Part shown: positions 8,634 to 18,578 of the stretch, one piece after another | Layout of the letters: each line of letters opens with the position of its first letter | Numbering within the stretch: position 1 is the stretch's first letter | Assembly (NCBI RefSeq): GCF_022410515.1 | Contig: NZ_JACSDI010000003.1 | Span: 1 to 64,000 of the forward strand | Source: Shewanella cutis | GTDB taxonomy: Bacteria > Pseudomonadota > Gammaproteobacteria > Enterobacterales > Shewanellaceae | Direction of reading: 5' to 3' | DNA: 64,000 nt | The notes under the pieces: model-generated | Told to the model about the DNA's origin: nothing | Databases searched by the model: none | The model's input: the letters and a program-made list of their open reading frames with translations, nothing else | Made by a program: the position numbers and the translations under genes

Positions 8634-8651
8634 TATTGGATATTTAACATT

Positions 8652-9689
8652 ATGAATAAATCATTTGCTATTTCTATGCTCACCTTGGCGCTGTGTGCTA
8701 CACAGGCCGTGGCGGATGAACATAAATTTTATGGTCGTATCGATTACTCGGTAACCAATTCCGATAGCGGCAGTGCGACCCATAAAAATAAAAGCGGCAC
8801 CGTATTAGAAAATAACTTTACCCGCATCGGCATTAAAGGCTCTAGCCAATTAACGGATAGCACCTCATTATTTTACCAAATTGAGGTTGGCGTAAATGGT
8901 GAGAGTCAAGATAGTGGTGATAAACCATTCTCAGCACGCCCAACATTTATTGGTGTGAAGCATAGCTCTTATGGTGCATTAGCCGTTGGACGCATTGATC
9001 CGGTATTTAAAATGGCTAAGGGGATGTCTGATGCAATGGACAATTACTCCTTAAAACATGACCGTTTATTTGCCGGTGATAAGCGTTGGGGTGACTCCTT
9101 TGAATACAAATCCGCCCATTGGAATAAGTTGCAATTAGGTGTGAGTTATTTGTTGGAAGACAATCATTACAGTAATAATGATAACCGCCGTGATAATGGC
9201 AATTACCAGTTAGCGGTTACCTATGGTGATAAGTTCTTTAAAACCAGTGATGTGTATGCAGCGGTCGCCTACAGTGACGGTGTGGAAGATATTGAAGCTT
9301 ACCGCGGTGTCATTCAATATAAGTGGGATAAGTGGCAGTTTGCGACAATGCTACAACATTCAAAATTGGTCAATACGGATAAAACCGATTGGCAACAGCG
9401 CGAAGGTGACGGTGTTATCGTTAGTGCCAAATATCAATTAGGCCAATTATCATTAAAGGCTCAATATGGATTTGATAACTCCGGTACTGGATTAATCGCT
9501 AACCGTATTTATGCTAGTAAAAATACATTGATTGATGAGGTGCCAGAAATCTCCCAATGGGCGATTGGTGCTGAATATAAATTGAGTAAATCAACACGTC
9601 TACATACTGAAATCGGTCAGTTTGATGTGAAGCAGTATGATGATTTTGACGATACTATTGTCAGCCTTGGTATGCGTTACGACTTCTAA
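8652..9689 (+). CDS. Outer-membrane porin, general Gram-negative type
   Basis: The 345-residue protein has a signal peptide ending near A-V-A-D (residue 22). It is followed by a KFYGRIDYS first strand and many amphipathic, aromatic-rich beta strands, and ends in the outer-membrane signature YDF. Motifs such as GIKGSSQL and LAVGRIDPVF are typical of trimeric 16-strand porins. It lies 18 bp after the FMN-binding lipoprotein and is probably in the same operon. This suggests a channel for the substrate of the respiratory cluster, or support for an electron carrier at the outer membrane (inference). Confidence 0.88.
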   Translation: MNKSFAISMLTLALCATQAVADEHKFYGRIDYSVTNSDSGSATHKNKSGTVLENNFTRIGIKGSSQLTDSTSLFYQIEVGVNGESQDSGDKPFSARPTFIGVKHSSYGALAVGRIDPVFKMAKGMSDAMDNYSLKHDRLFAGDKRWGDSFEYKSAHWNKLQLGVSYLLEDNHYSNNDNRRDNGNYQLAVTYGDKFFKTSDVYAAVAYSDGVEDIEAYRGVIQYKWDKWQFATMLQHSKLVNTDKTDWQQREGDGVIVSAKYQLGQLSLKAQYGFDNSGTGLIANRIYASKNTLIDEVPEISQWAIGAEYKLSKSTRLHTEIGQFDVKQYDDFDDTIVSLGMRYDF

Positions 9690-9703
9690 CATATATCAAT
9701 AAT

Positions 9704-9747
9704 TTGTCACCTTGCTAAGTTATGTATTGTATTTAGCAAGGTGACAA
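9704..9747. terminator. Bidirectional terminator between porin and flavocytochrome c
   Basis: Perfect 15-bp arms (TTGTCACCTTGCTAA and its complement) surround a 14-nt loop, in the spacer between two convergent genes. The position and long stem suggest a shared transcription stop. Confidence 0.75.
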
Positions 9748-9824
9748 TTGTTAATTATCACGATATTAATTCAAACTAAGCTATCCTCCGTAGTTGATAA
9801 GATAGTGTTATTTAATTCAATTAG

Positions 9825-11594
9825 CTACTTGATTGAATTAGCAACTTGTTCTCCAGCTATCCTTCCAAATACGATAGTGTCCGCAATAGCATTGCCTGCC
9901 AATCTATTTGCACCATGCACTCCGCCAGTGACCTCTCCCGCTGCAAATAGACCTTTTATCGGTAAACCGTTCTGGTCAATGACTTCCGTTTTAGTGTTAA
10001 TTTTTAAGCCGCCCATAGTATGGTGAACAGCGGGCTTAATTTTGACCGCATAAATAGGATATTGAAGATCATCGGCCATATTCTTACGACCAAAATCTGC
10101 ATCTTTGCCTTTCACTTTAAAATCGTTATAACGTTTTATCGCTTGGTCAAATTTTTGAGCATTCATATTCGTCGCTTTAGCCATTTCATCAGCTGAATTG
10201 CCTTTGAAGATAATGCCTAAATCTAACATTCCTCGCAGTTGACCCAACCTATCTAAAACAGTTTCATCAAATACTAACCATGCATCTTTACCTTTTTGCG
10301 CCCAGATACATTCAGAGACTTTATCCCTTGGCCCCATCTCATCGCAGAATCGCTCGCCATCATTATTCAGCATAATAGCGCCCGCTCCCCGAGCAGTGCC
10401 TGAGATAACCATCTTACCTGCCGCTGCTGTCGGGAAGGCTTGAATTTCTTTAACATCAACAACATCTGCACCGACTTTGGGAGCGAAAGTGAGCGCATCG
10501 CCTACGTTACCCGGATTATTCGTGGCATCGACACCTTTTAAATCTGGGCGATATTTAGCCACTAATTCATTATTTCGTGCAAAGCCACCAGAAGCGATAA
10601 TGACCGCTTTCGCGCCGAGTATATGTAATTTTGAGTGCTTTCCTTGAACAAGGACACCAGTAATAACTCCTTGTTTATCTTGCACTAGCCGGATGACTTT
10701 ACTGTTGGTGCGGGTTTCAACACCGAGTTTTTTGGCGGTTTCTTTTAGGGTGTTGACGATTTCTGGACCCGATTTCGCTCCACCCGTTGGTCTATGTAAA
10801 CGCTCAGCATTATGTCCGCCCGCACTTGATGCCGACGTTAAATCTGCCCCCATTGCTTGCAGCCAATCAACACCAGCACTGCCGTTTTCTGTCAAGATTT
10901 TAACGAGATCAGGGTTGTTTATGTTATGCCCACCTTTCATTGTATCTTCATACCACAGCGCCTTACTGTCAGGGTAATGCTTAAGGGCTTGTGTAACGGT
11001 TTCTGCGGCAGACATACCGCCAGCAGCTAACATGCTATTGCCACCAATGTAAGGTTGTTTTTCAAGAATGACGACATCTGCAACGCCATGTTGCCTCGCT
11101 GAAATGGCTGCCGCATGTCCTGCTGCTCCCGCACCAATGACAATGACTTGATGTTGTTCAAGTGGATCTTTTGTCAGGGCTGCATCAATCATTTCTTGGG
11201 TAACATCAGGAAACTGATAGTTATCTAGAATAGGTTTATCGCCAGAAAAGGGGATTTTAAACTCGTTTTTAAAAGAATCATGGCAAGTTTGGCAAACAAA
11301 TACCGGTTGTTTATGACCGGAATGACAACTGGTACAGGACACATCAATAAGATGACTATGGTGTGGTGATAGTTTAGATTTTGATTTTGCAGCTAATTCG
11401 CCCATCGTTCCGTGACAACTTTCACAGGATTTATTTTCATGGTTTTCTGCATCATCAACTTTTATAGGTTTTGTGTGACACGTTTGGCAGTTGTTACCGT
11501 TATCAATATGGAATTCTGATAAAGATTGTCCATAACTAAATGTTGATATAAAAAAAGCCGACATGGCTAACGGTAATAATTTGGTATTAAACAT
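9825..11594 (-). CDS. ifcA: Tetraheme flavocytochrome c, IfcA-like reductase with altered substrate pocket
   Basis: A 589-residue periplasmic protein with signal peptide (about 1-22). The N-terminal tetraheme domain has CXXCH at 36-40, 57-61, 87-91 and 101-105. The FAD domain starts with GAGAAG at 154-159. Family catalytic features are kept: Arg423 in MGPRDK, VHHTMGG at 523-529 and Arg564 in GANRLAGN. Against my memory of FccA, the substrate His of IQAHPT is Phe387 (IQAFPT), and the Thr-Glu pair that binds fumarate is Ser398-Gly399. That argues for an acceptor other than fumarate, for example a mono-carboxylic enoate. A divergent LysR gene starts 117 bp away and probably controls it. The name ifcA reflects architecture and position; the substrate is not established. 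Confidence 0.88.
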   Translation of the reverse strand: MFNTKLLPLAMSAFFISTFSYGQSLSEFHIDNGNNCQTCHTKPIKVDDAENHENKSCESCHGTMGELAAKSKSKLSPHHSHLIDVSCTSCHSGHKQPVFVCQTCHDSFKNEFKIPFSGDKPILDNYQFPDVTQEMIDAALTKDPLEQHQVIVIGAGAAGHAAAISARQHGVADVVILEKQPYIGGNSMLAAGGMSAAETVTQALKHYPDSKALWYEDTMKGGHNINNPDLVKILTENGSAGVDWLQAMGADLTSASSAGGHNAERLHRPTGGAKSGPEIVNTLKETAKKLGVETRTNSKVIRLVQDKQGVITGVLVQGKHSKLHILGAKAVIIASGGFARNNELVAKYRPDLKGVDATNNPGNVGDALTFAPKVGADVVDVKEIQAFPTAAAGKMVISGTARGAGAIMLNNDGERFCDEMGPRDKVSECIWAQKGKDAWLVFDETVLDRLGQLRGMLDLGIIFKGNSADEMAKATNMNAQKFDQAIKRYNDFKVKGKDADFGRKNMADDLQYPIYAVKIKPAVHHTMGGLKINTKTEVIDQNGLPIKGLFAAGEVTGGVHGANRLAGNAIADTIVFGRIAGEQVANSIK

Positions 11595-11711
11595 TACTCT
11601 TACCTCACTAGTGTTTTAATTCATGTTCATCATTACTGCACGCTTAAAAATTGACAAAGCAAAAAAATTGATGTGTCAGAAGAGAAAAATTCACTTAACA
11701 GGATGGAAAGC

Positions 11712-12665
11712 ATGAGAGTTATACCGCCGATAAAATCTATTATTTATTTTGAGGCCGCTGCTAGATTGCAAAGTTTTAAACTTGCTGCAATGGAGCTGAA
11801 TGTTACGCCAGGCGCAATTAGCCATCAGATAAGCACATTAGAGGATTTTATTGGGAAAAAGGTTTTTGAAAGAGGTAGTCGAAGGGTGACGCTAACTTAT
11901 TGTGGTTTAAGGTATTACTCCAGAATATCTATTATTTTACAAAACATGGAGGAGGCTACTGTTGATCTCGGTATCGAAGGCAGCAAACCAAAAATTAAAA
12001 TAGCAATTCCACCCTCATTATTAAAAAATTGGTTACTGCCCAGATTGGTTGATAACAAACTAAAAGATCTCAATCGTAGTGTGGAATTTATTGATACATT
12101 AGATTATCTTGAATTTTCTAAGTGTGATTTAGATCTAGCAATACGTTATGGTTATGACTCGTGGGATAATCTTTACTCTGTTTTTCTATTTCATGAGGAA
12201 ATGATTCCAGTATGCCATCCTAATTATTTTGTTTCAGAATTTACGGGTTTTACTCAGGAGATTATCGATAACTACACGCTTATATTTACGAATAATCGCT
12301 TGGTTCAGTGGGATATTGTTATGCAATATTTTGGTCTAGAGCGAAAATCGACCCAGAGTAAGCTCATTTTTCAAAACTCGATTCAAGCAATTGAAGCGGC
12401 TATTCAAGGTGCTGGTATTGCCTATGTAAACCGAATTCTTGTGTCAAAGGAGCTGAGTAATGGCAGGTTAATTCAACCTTTTGACATTTATATGCCAAAA
12501 CATAAATCGCCTGCATATCATCTGGTCAGTACCTATGAGCATATGCAGGACGAATCAACCTTTAAACTTTACCAAACGATATTGGAATTCGCGAAATCAA
12601 CTCCGCATCAACACATTGTAAATGTTCAAGCTAAGCAAAATGCATGGCTTGAGCATGTTGTTTAA
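11712..12665 (+). CDS. LysR-family regulator (GcvA-like), likely regulator of the divergent flavocytochrome c
   Basis: The N-terminal winged helix (about 1-60: IIYFEAAARLQSFKLAAMELNVTPGAISHQI) is typical of GcvA-type LysR proteins. The rest is a two-lobed effector domain. The frame extends up to a GTG at 11673, and an ATG at 11703 is also possible. The ATG at 11712 is chosen because AGGA precedes it and family members begin with MR-x-PP. That gives 317 residues. Divergent placement next to ifcA suggests activation by the substrate of that reductase. Confidence 0.88.
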   Translation: MRVIPPIKSIIYFEAAARLQSFKLAAMELNVTPGAISHQISTLEDFIGKKVFERGSRRVTLTYCGLRYYSRISIILQNMEEATVDLGIEGSKPKIKIAIPPSLLKNWLLPRLVDNKLKDLNRSVEFIDTLDYLEFSKCDLDLAIRYGYDSWDNLYSVFLFHEEMIPVCHPNYFVSEFTGFTQEIIDNYTLIFTNNRLVQWDIVMQYFGLERKSTQSKLIFQNSIQAIEAAIQGAGIAYVNRILVSKELSNGRLIQPFDIYMPKHKSPAYHLVSTYEHMQDESTFKLYQTILEFAKSTPHQHIVNVQAKQNAWLEHVV

Positions 12666-12927
12666 CATTTTTATTACAAAGGTGGCTGCTCAGCCGTATT
12701 TTGCTAAACAGCATAAAAAATGTGGGAAATTTAAATTTAGCGACATTGCTGCGTTCAGTAATTGCATAAAAATAAAGTTGAGTTAGCTCTCTCAATTGTG
12801 TTGTATTCGCGCCTATTAACACATTCAACTTCATCCCCTTATTAAGGTAAAAATAACCTAATAATGTTGTTTATGGCCCATGAATGGGCATAATCAGTGT
12901 CTAATTATTTAGATACAAGGAATAACC

Positions 12928-15165
12928 ATGAAGTATTTGGTTAGCGTAGTGACCTGTTTTCTATTATCGGCCTGCTCTTTTGGGGATGCTGATGTTGAGT
13001 TTAATCCCCAAAAAGGTGAGGAACGCGCGTATCAGCTGTATAGTAACACCAAGATCACCGTTGATAATGGCGGTCGTACCGAAACGGTTAATGCCGCATC
13101 CCATCAATTACTGCGTTATAAGGTTATCGAAACTGGTAAAAACAGCCAGTTTGAAGTGTACGTCGATTATTTGAAAATGCGTGATAGCCAAGGAAGTAGC
13201 GTAAGTAGCGGCGAACGGGCTGAGCTGAATCCCGAAATGCACGCTATTTTCTCACAGGGATTTGAATTTACGTTAAATATTGACGATGGCAGCGTTAAGG
13301 AATTTAGCGCGCTAAACAAACCCCTGTGGCAAGCGCAATTAGCAGAACGCGGCATTGAGCTTGAGCTGGAGCTCAAAAAGCTATTTAGCTCATCGGCCTT
13401 TATTAACACCATACCCGCTAAAGTTGGGGCTATCGTTGCGCTTCCTGCTTATCAAGGCCATGCTAATGCCAAGCTTACCGTGTTGCAGGTGACTGATTCC
13501 CATGTGTTAACCCAAGTTGAAAGTGTTGGTGATCAAACCAAAATTTACGGCCAACTGCTGTTAGAACGTGAACGTGGCTGGTTAGAGCAAATGGCCTTAG
13601 TGGCAGAGGTGCCTTTTGAGCGCTATGGCTATAAAGGGACAATGCGCAGCAATGTGCTTATGGTGCCGCAACAGCGGCGGTTAGGTGATCTGACGCAACG
13701 TGTGGGTTTGGATTATGATTTCCCCGCGCTTGAGTATCAAAAAACGCCAGAAGTAGTGCTGGATGATGTTAATAAACCCTTAACTCAAGATGATGTTTTT
13801 CACTTTGATACGGGTTACTTTGAGCAACAAGATGATCTATTAAATATTAGCTATCAACATGATTTTTCGGGTTATAAGCCAGAAGGTGAGTTTCGGCTAA
13901 CCGATATCACAGCCCACAGTGCCGATGGTAGTGTTTTACCGATAAAACTGAACAAGGTAGGGAGTTACAGTTACGCTGAAAAGGATGGTTTTTATCGCTC
14001 CGTTGAGCAAAACCTGCTTATTGGTTGGAATGCGCCAGCTGAACTTTTAGCCCAGGTTGTTGAGTTTCGTGCCAAGGCCCATTATCAAGGGGCGAAACTG
14101 GTTAAATTGGAGCTAAAACCCGATCCAACCAAAACGGTGACTTTACAGTATAAAGATTTGCAGCTTGAACTTAGTCCAATCCCTGATAAACCATTGAGTT
14201 ATTTGCTCAAATCGCGGGATGCGACCAATAAATTTTGGTTGGCAGGGCGATTTGATGGCGCTGAAGGCGCAATGGTGAAGTACCAATTCGCGTTGGCTAA
14301 CGGACCTGATTGGTTAACATCAGCAGAGCAGAATATGTTGGCGCTAGTCTCATCAGTGAACTATGAATCCACCACGCTGTTTAACTTTCCTGCTGAGCCG
14401 CCGATGCTCACCATTTATGTTAATACTGCCGCGGATAGCAGTGAACTCACTAAAAATGTTCGCTTTATTCCGATAAACGATTATGTGCAAAACGCTGCAT
14501 ATCCTCCTGTATATCAGCAAACACTTTACAGTGATGATATGTATGCGAGCCATGATGACCAAGCACAACCTGCGATACCCGTTGACCCCGCATTACTGGA
14601 ACCACAAATGGTGGCCAAATACGGCGTTAGTCTGTTGTTAACTGCCGAGCAGGCTGCGGTTTGTAGGCTAAGTGTTGTGGATGCACCTAAGGTAAATGGG
14701 CACACACTGCAATGGACTCATATAAGTTCTAACAGCAGTTTGGGTGGTGGGCTGGATAAATTAATGCTGTATCAACTGACGAGTGCTGATGGCATCCGCC
14801 GCAACTTTTACGATATCCAAGTGAGCAGTACCTTGGCTTGCTCGGGCACGCCCCAATGGCAAGCACTTGCCTATCAACCAGAACAAGGTTGGTTGATTGA
14901 TATTACGCAGTTGCCAAATCTCGATACCAATCAAACCGTGGCTGACTTTATGCGGCAGTATCGTTTTTTAAATGCGCAGAATTTACCGTTAGCTCCTGCT
15001 ATGCAAGTTGATAGCAGCGACTTTTATCAGCGTCCGTTGCAGCAAGTATTACGTGAGCAGCGTTGGTTCATGCTGGCGGGACGCGCTGCAGCAATTGAGT
15101 ATCTGACGATAAGTGGCGAACCTGTTAATAAGCAGTGGGTTAACACCTTCTCTGCGTTACCTTAA
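12928..15165 (+). CDS. Large lipoprotein of unknown function
   Basis: The 745-residue protein begins with a lipoprotein signal (LLSAC, Cys16) after a good start (AAGGAATAACC upstream). I do not recognise a domain. The body looks mostly beta and is rich in Gln, Tyr and Asp. There are no further membrane segments and no heme motifs. It precedes an exported MORN-repeat protein by 10 bp, so the two form an operon and may work at the cell envelope as a pair. No close repeat of either gene is seen in the window. Confidence 0.85.
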   Translation: MKYLVSVVTCFLLSACSFGDADVEFNPQKGEERAYQLYSNTKITVDNGGRTETVNAASHQLLRYKVIETGKNSQFEVYVDYLKMRDSQGSSVSSGERAELNPEMHAIFSQGFEFTLNIDDGSVKEFSALNKPLWQAQLAERGIELELELKKLFSSSAFINTIPAKVGAIVALPAYQGHANAKLTVLQVTDSHVLTQVESVGDQTKIYGQLLLERERGWLEQMALVAEVPFERYGYKGTMRSNVLMVPQQRRLGDLTQRVGLDYDFPALEYQKTPEVVLDDVNKPLTQDDVFHFDTGYFEQQDDLLNISYQHDFSGYKPEGEFRLTDITAHSADGSVLPIKLNKVGSYSYAEKDGFYRSVEQNLLIGWNAPAELLAQVVEFRAKAHYQGAKLVKLELKPDPTKTVTLQYKDLQLELSPIPDKPLSYLLKSRDATNKFWLAGRFDGAEGAMVKYQFALANGPDWLTSAEQNMLALVSSVNYESTTLFNFPAEPPMLTIYVNTAADSSELTKNVRFIPINDYVQNAAYPPVYQQTLYSDDMYASHDDQAQPAIPVDPALLEPQMVAKYGVSLLLTAEQAAVCRLSVVDAPKVNGHTLQWTHISSNSSLGGGLDKLMLYQLTSADGIRRNFYDIQVSSTLACSGTPQWQALAYQPEQGWLIDITQLPNLDTNQTVADFMRQYRFLNAQNLPLAPAMQVDSSDFYQRPLQQVLREQRWFMLAGRAAAIEYLTISGEPVNKQWVNTFSALP

Positions 15166-15175
15166 GGAGTAGAAT

Positions 15176-16873
15176 ATGAGAGTCTTATTACTATTATCTG
15201 CGCTACTTCTATCGTTTAACCTGTCAGCTGAGCGGATCTTACTCGACGAACAATGGCGGCTTAGCGATGTGCCGGGCGAGGCTATCTACTACCTGAAACA
15301 AGCGGCAACAGAGCAAAATGGCGTTTGGCCAGTACAGTTATTTTATGTGGAGACGGATAAACCAGTCTTTAAGGGCAGCGTCAATGGACCCAATTTAGCG
15401 GAGAGTTATATCGTTGGTGATTTCGAGTTTTTCTACCCTGACGGCCAACTGTCTCGTAAGGGGCAGAGTGATGCTAACGGGAGCTATCAGGGGACACATT
15501 TGCATTACTGGGAAGATGGAACACTCTCGGGTGAGTACCACTATCTTAATGGCCAGTTGCATGGTGAGCAGAAAAGTTACTATACCAATGGCCAATTGCG
15601 CGATCATCAGCATCACGTGAATGGTACAGAGTCAGGATTAGCGCAAAGTTATTTTGACAATGGCCAGTTGCAAACACGCGTAACCTATGGCGCTAACGGT
15701 ATGGAAGGGCTATATGAAAGCTTCCATAACAATGGTCAGCCGGAGCAAACCGTGAATATGGTGGCGGGAAAAAGAGAAGGTGAGCGACTGTATTGGACAA
15801 AGGAAGGTTGGCTATTCACTAAAGAGTTTTACATTAAGGGGAAATTACACGGTGAAGTGTTGGTTTATCAGGCCGCAGATGTGCTACGAGAAATTAAACA
15901 CTATCAGCATGATAAGCAGGTTGGAAATCAGCAGCATTTTGATCAACTAGGGCGGTTAGCTGAGCAACAACTGTACGATAAAGATGGCCGTGAAATACAA
16001 AATACTACCTATGATAATGCAGGTAACGTTGCGACCAAAACTGACACACAATATCTTGCCAAAGGTCAGGTGACAACGGAAAAACGCTTCGATGCAGCAG
16101 GCGCATTAATCTATCAATATCAGCGTGATACCGTAAAGGACTGGAGCTTAAGTCAGCGTTTTACTGCAAGCGGTGAATTAATTGGACGCGAAGAACAACT
16201 CAAGGGGCAATACCAAGGTTTGTATATCGGTGATGGCTGGAATGGCTATATCAGACGGATAAACTACAGCAAAGGTAAAATGCACGGTGCATATCGCGAA
16301 GATAATGTCGTAGACGGCGGGTTTGTCACTGGGCAATATCACTTCGGTGCAAAAGTTGGCAAGTGGGTGACCAAAAACGCTGATATGACCCGTAATGAGC
16401 AGTTTAACCAACAAGGCCAGCTTAATGGCGAACAGATTGAAATCGCTACCGATGGTACGGTGATGCTGCAAGCGTTTTATAAAAACGATAAGTTACATGG
16501 TGCGTATTTACAGCGTGACTTTGATAAGCAACTGCAGGCCCAAGGCCAGTATATTAATGGTCAACGTGAAGGCAAATGGCTGGTTGATGAAAGTAGCTAC
16601 AATCAGGTGAAGCTATGGCATGGACAGTATCGGGCTGGGCACGAAGTCGGTCAATGGCAAGCTTTTTCCGCGAACGGCCATTTATTAGGCCAAATGCAAT
16701 ATGACAATAAAGGCCAATTGCAAGGTAAAAGCTACAGCTTTAATGAAGATGGCAGTCTGTTGCGAAGCGAGGAGTATGTTGATAACCAATTGCACGGTAA
16801 ATTGGTTTACTACTTCAATGGTGAAGCCTCATCCGAGTACCGTTATCAACATGGTGTCGATGTCGGTCAATAA
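15176..16873 (+). CDS. Exported MORN-repeat (YwqK-type) protein
   Basis: After a signal peptide (about 1-18) the 565-residue protein is largely a run of MORN_2-type repeats. The pattern is Y/F-x-x-G-x-L, then Y-x-x-G-x-x-x-G, recurring every 20-24 residues: YPDGQLSRKG, WEDGTLSGEY, YTNGQLRDH, YFDNGQLQTR and others. There are about seven clear units in the first half and five or six weaker ones in the second. Similar proteins are annotated as YwqK-family antitoxin components, but that name rests on one Bacillus system and no toxin gene is evident here. It starts 10 bp after the lipoprotein gene with AAGGAG upstream. Confidence 0.85.
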   Translation: MRVLLLLSALLLSFNLSAERILLDEQWRLSDVPGEAIYYLKQAATEQNGVWPVQLFYVETDKPVFKGSVNGPNLAESYIVGDFEFFYPDGQLSRKGQSDANGSYQGTHLHYWEDGTLSGEYHYLNGQLHGEQKSYYTNGQLRDHQHHVNGTESGLAQSYFDNGQLQTRVTYGANGMEGLYESFHNNGQPEQTVNMVAGKREGERLYWTKEGWLFTKEFYIKGKLHGEVLVYQAADVLREIKHYQHDKQVGNQQHFDQLGRLAEQQLYDKDGREIQNTTYDNAGNVATKTDTQYLAKGQVTTEKRFDAAGALIYQYQRDTVKDWSLSQRFTASGELIGREEQLKGQYQGLYIGDGWNGYIRRINYSKGKMHGAYREDNVVDGGFVTGQYHFGAKVGKWVTKNADMTRNEQFNQQGQLNGEQIEIATDGTVMLQAFYKNDKLHGAYLQRDFDKQLQAQGQYINGQREGKWLVDESSYNQVKLWHGQYRAGHEVGQWQAFSANGHLLGQMQYDNKGQLQGKSYSFNEDGSLLRSEEYVDNQLHGKLVYYFNGEASSEYRYQHGVDVGQ

Positions 16874-16880
16874 CCTATGA

Positions 16881-16902
16881 AACCTACCTTGGGTGGTTTT
16901 TG
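16881..16902 (+). terminator. Terminator of the lipoprotein-MORN operon
   Basis: A short stem with one bulge (AAACC and ACC pairing with GGT and GGTTT) ends in a run of T just after the MORN gene stop. Confidence 0.5.
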
Positions 16903-16911
16903 ATTGAACAG

Positions 16912-16943
16912 GGTGTATTAGCTCAAGTCTGAGTTAGTACACC
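16912..16943. terminator. Hairpin next to the chemoreceptor stop codon
   Basis: Six perfect base pairs (GGTGTA/TACACC) continue into a near-perfect inner stem (TAGCTCA/TGAGTTA) with a 4-nt loop. It is 3 bp from the stop of the convergent chemoreceptor gene and probably ends transcripts from that side. Confidence 0.6.
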
Positions 16944-16946
16944 TAA

Positions 16947-18578
16947 TTAATAGCGACGTTTGGTTTTAAAAAACGCAAGTAGTTGTTTTTGTTTACCGGC
17001 TTCAGTTAAAACATCGTGACAGGCTTTACTGGCGTTACCCACCCCCATCACATTTTGATCAACCATTTCTACAGTCGATGAGATATTTTTGGAAATATCT
17101 TCGGTGACGCTTGATTGTTCACTAGAAGCAGTGGCAACCACTGTATTGACGTTGGAAATCGCGCTGACGGAGGCTGAAATGCCATGGAAAGCGTTACGCA
17201 CTTTTTCCGAGATAATTTGAGATTCATCCAACAAACTGGCATTAGCTTTCATATAATGGTCAGCTTTTTCCGCTTGAGACTGTAACTTTGAAATGATCCC
17301 CTGAATATCAACAGTCGATTGCTGGGTTTTAGCGGCAAGGGAGCGAACCTCATCAGCGACTACGGCAAAACCTCGACCCGCTTCTCCAGCCCTTGCAGCT
17401 TCAATAGCTGCATTTAATGCTAATAGGTTGGTTTGTTCGGAAATACTTGTAATTACTTCAATGACAGAGCCAATTTCAATCGAAAAGTCTTTCAATTGAT
17501 TTACTATGGTGCCGGAATCTCGAATGGCCGTGCCGATTTTTACCGAAATGTTATTGGATTCACCGAGAGATTTGTTACCCTCAGTGACATTCTCCATCGC
17601 TTCGCTGGCACTGGTTTCCGCTTCTGTTGCATTTCTGCTCACTTCTAGAGCTGTGCTGGACATTTCATTAAGTGCAGTCGCTATTTGTTCTACCTGAACC
17701 AGCATTTTTTTGGAATTATTCTCAACCTGATTCATGGTGGAGGCGAGTACTTCCGCCGAGGTGGCGGTATTGTTGGCAACAGTAATCAACTGTTCCGTCA
17801 TTTCAGATATTTTATCTGCAGTATGATTACAATCCTGGGCCAATAAGCCCAATTCATTATTACCGATATCATTAATTCGATCGGTGAGGTCACCATTAGC
17901 CAGCTTGGCAATAAAATGTTGGACTGTTCTGATGGAAGTAATAATGAATTTTGAGATAACAATAGATGTAGTTAAAACTAACAGCGAAACAATAACTAAG
18001 ATGGCTATCATCATCTTGATGGATTCATCGTAAATCTCATCACCATAGTTGCTCGCAGCTTGGGCTCCTTTAGTATTTATATCAGATAATTGCAGTAATA
18101 AATCCGAGTATTCGTTGTAAGTTTTTAGTGATTTGGTCAGTAGTAGTTGTTTGGCATCCTCATTTTTATTTTCCCTTGATAAGATGAGGATCTTCTGTTG
18201 AATATTCAGGTATTCTTTGTATAATTTATTGAAACTATTAAATATTAACTGTTCATCATTGCTGCTAACCAGTTGTTGGTAAGAGCGGACAGAATCATCA
18301 ATTTTCGATTTTATTTTTTCCAGCTCACGCTCAGTGTCTTGCATTTGATCATTATCTAGTGAAAGAATATGTCGAGATTCTAACACCCGTAAATCTGCTG
18401 TTTGGCCATTCAGTCGCTCGATTACACGGACCGAAGGCAACCAGTTGCTTGATATGACTGTTGACTGCTCATTGATGACTTGCATTTTACTTATCGCCAA
18501 CATGGCTAACCCTATAATCGCAATTATGGGAATCGCAAAAGCTCCAAGTAAAAGATGAATTATCTTTAGATTACGCAT
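16947..18578 (-). CDS. Methyl-accepting chemotaxis protein with 4HB periplasmic sensor
   Basis: The 543-residue receptor has TM1 at about 8-30, a helical four-helix-bundle periplasmic domain at about 32-185 and TM2 at about 188-210. A HAMP domain follows ([25 protein letters not shown]), then a long cytoplasmic coiled coil. The signalling tip carries the conserved hairpin [19 protein letters not shown] and [12 protein letters not shown]. It would pass ligand occupancy to CheA/CheW; the ligand is unknown. It is monocistronic, and the three genes either side are unrelated in function. Confidence 0.94.
   Translation of the reverse strand: MRNLKIIHLLLGAFAIPIIAIIGLAMLAISKMQVINEQSTVISSNWLPSVRVIERLNGQTADLRVLESRHILSLDNDQMQDTERELEKIKSKIDDSVRSYQQLVSSNDEQLIFNSFNKLYKEYLNIQQKILILSRENKNEDAKQLLLTKSLKTYNEYSDLLLQLSDINTKGAQAASNYGDEIYDESIKMMIAILVIVSLLVLTTSIVISKFIITSIRTVQHFIAKLANGDLTDRINDIGNNELGLLAQDCNHTADKISEMTEQLITVANNTATSAEVLASTMNQVENNSKKMLVQVEQIATALNEMSSTALEVSRNATEAETSASEAMENVTEGNKSLGESNNISVKIGTAIRDSGTIVNQLKDFSIEIGSVIEVITSISEQTNLLALNAAIEAARAGEAGRGFAVVADEVRSLAAKTQQSTVDIQGIISKLQSQAEKADHYMKANASLLDESQIISEKVRNAFHGISASVSAISNVNTVVATASSEQSSVTEDISKNISSTVEMVDQNVMGVGNASKACHDVLTEAGKQKQLLAFFKTKRRY

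Noticed and set aside
9825-11594. Reading the flavocytochrome c as a standard fumarate reductase
   Set aside because: Substrate-pocket residues expected for fumarate appear replaced.
15541-15680. Repeated DNA words such as AATGGCCAGTTG
   Set aside because: They come from the MORN protein repeats, not from a DNA repeat element.
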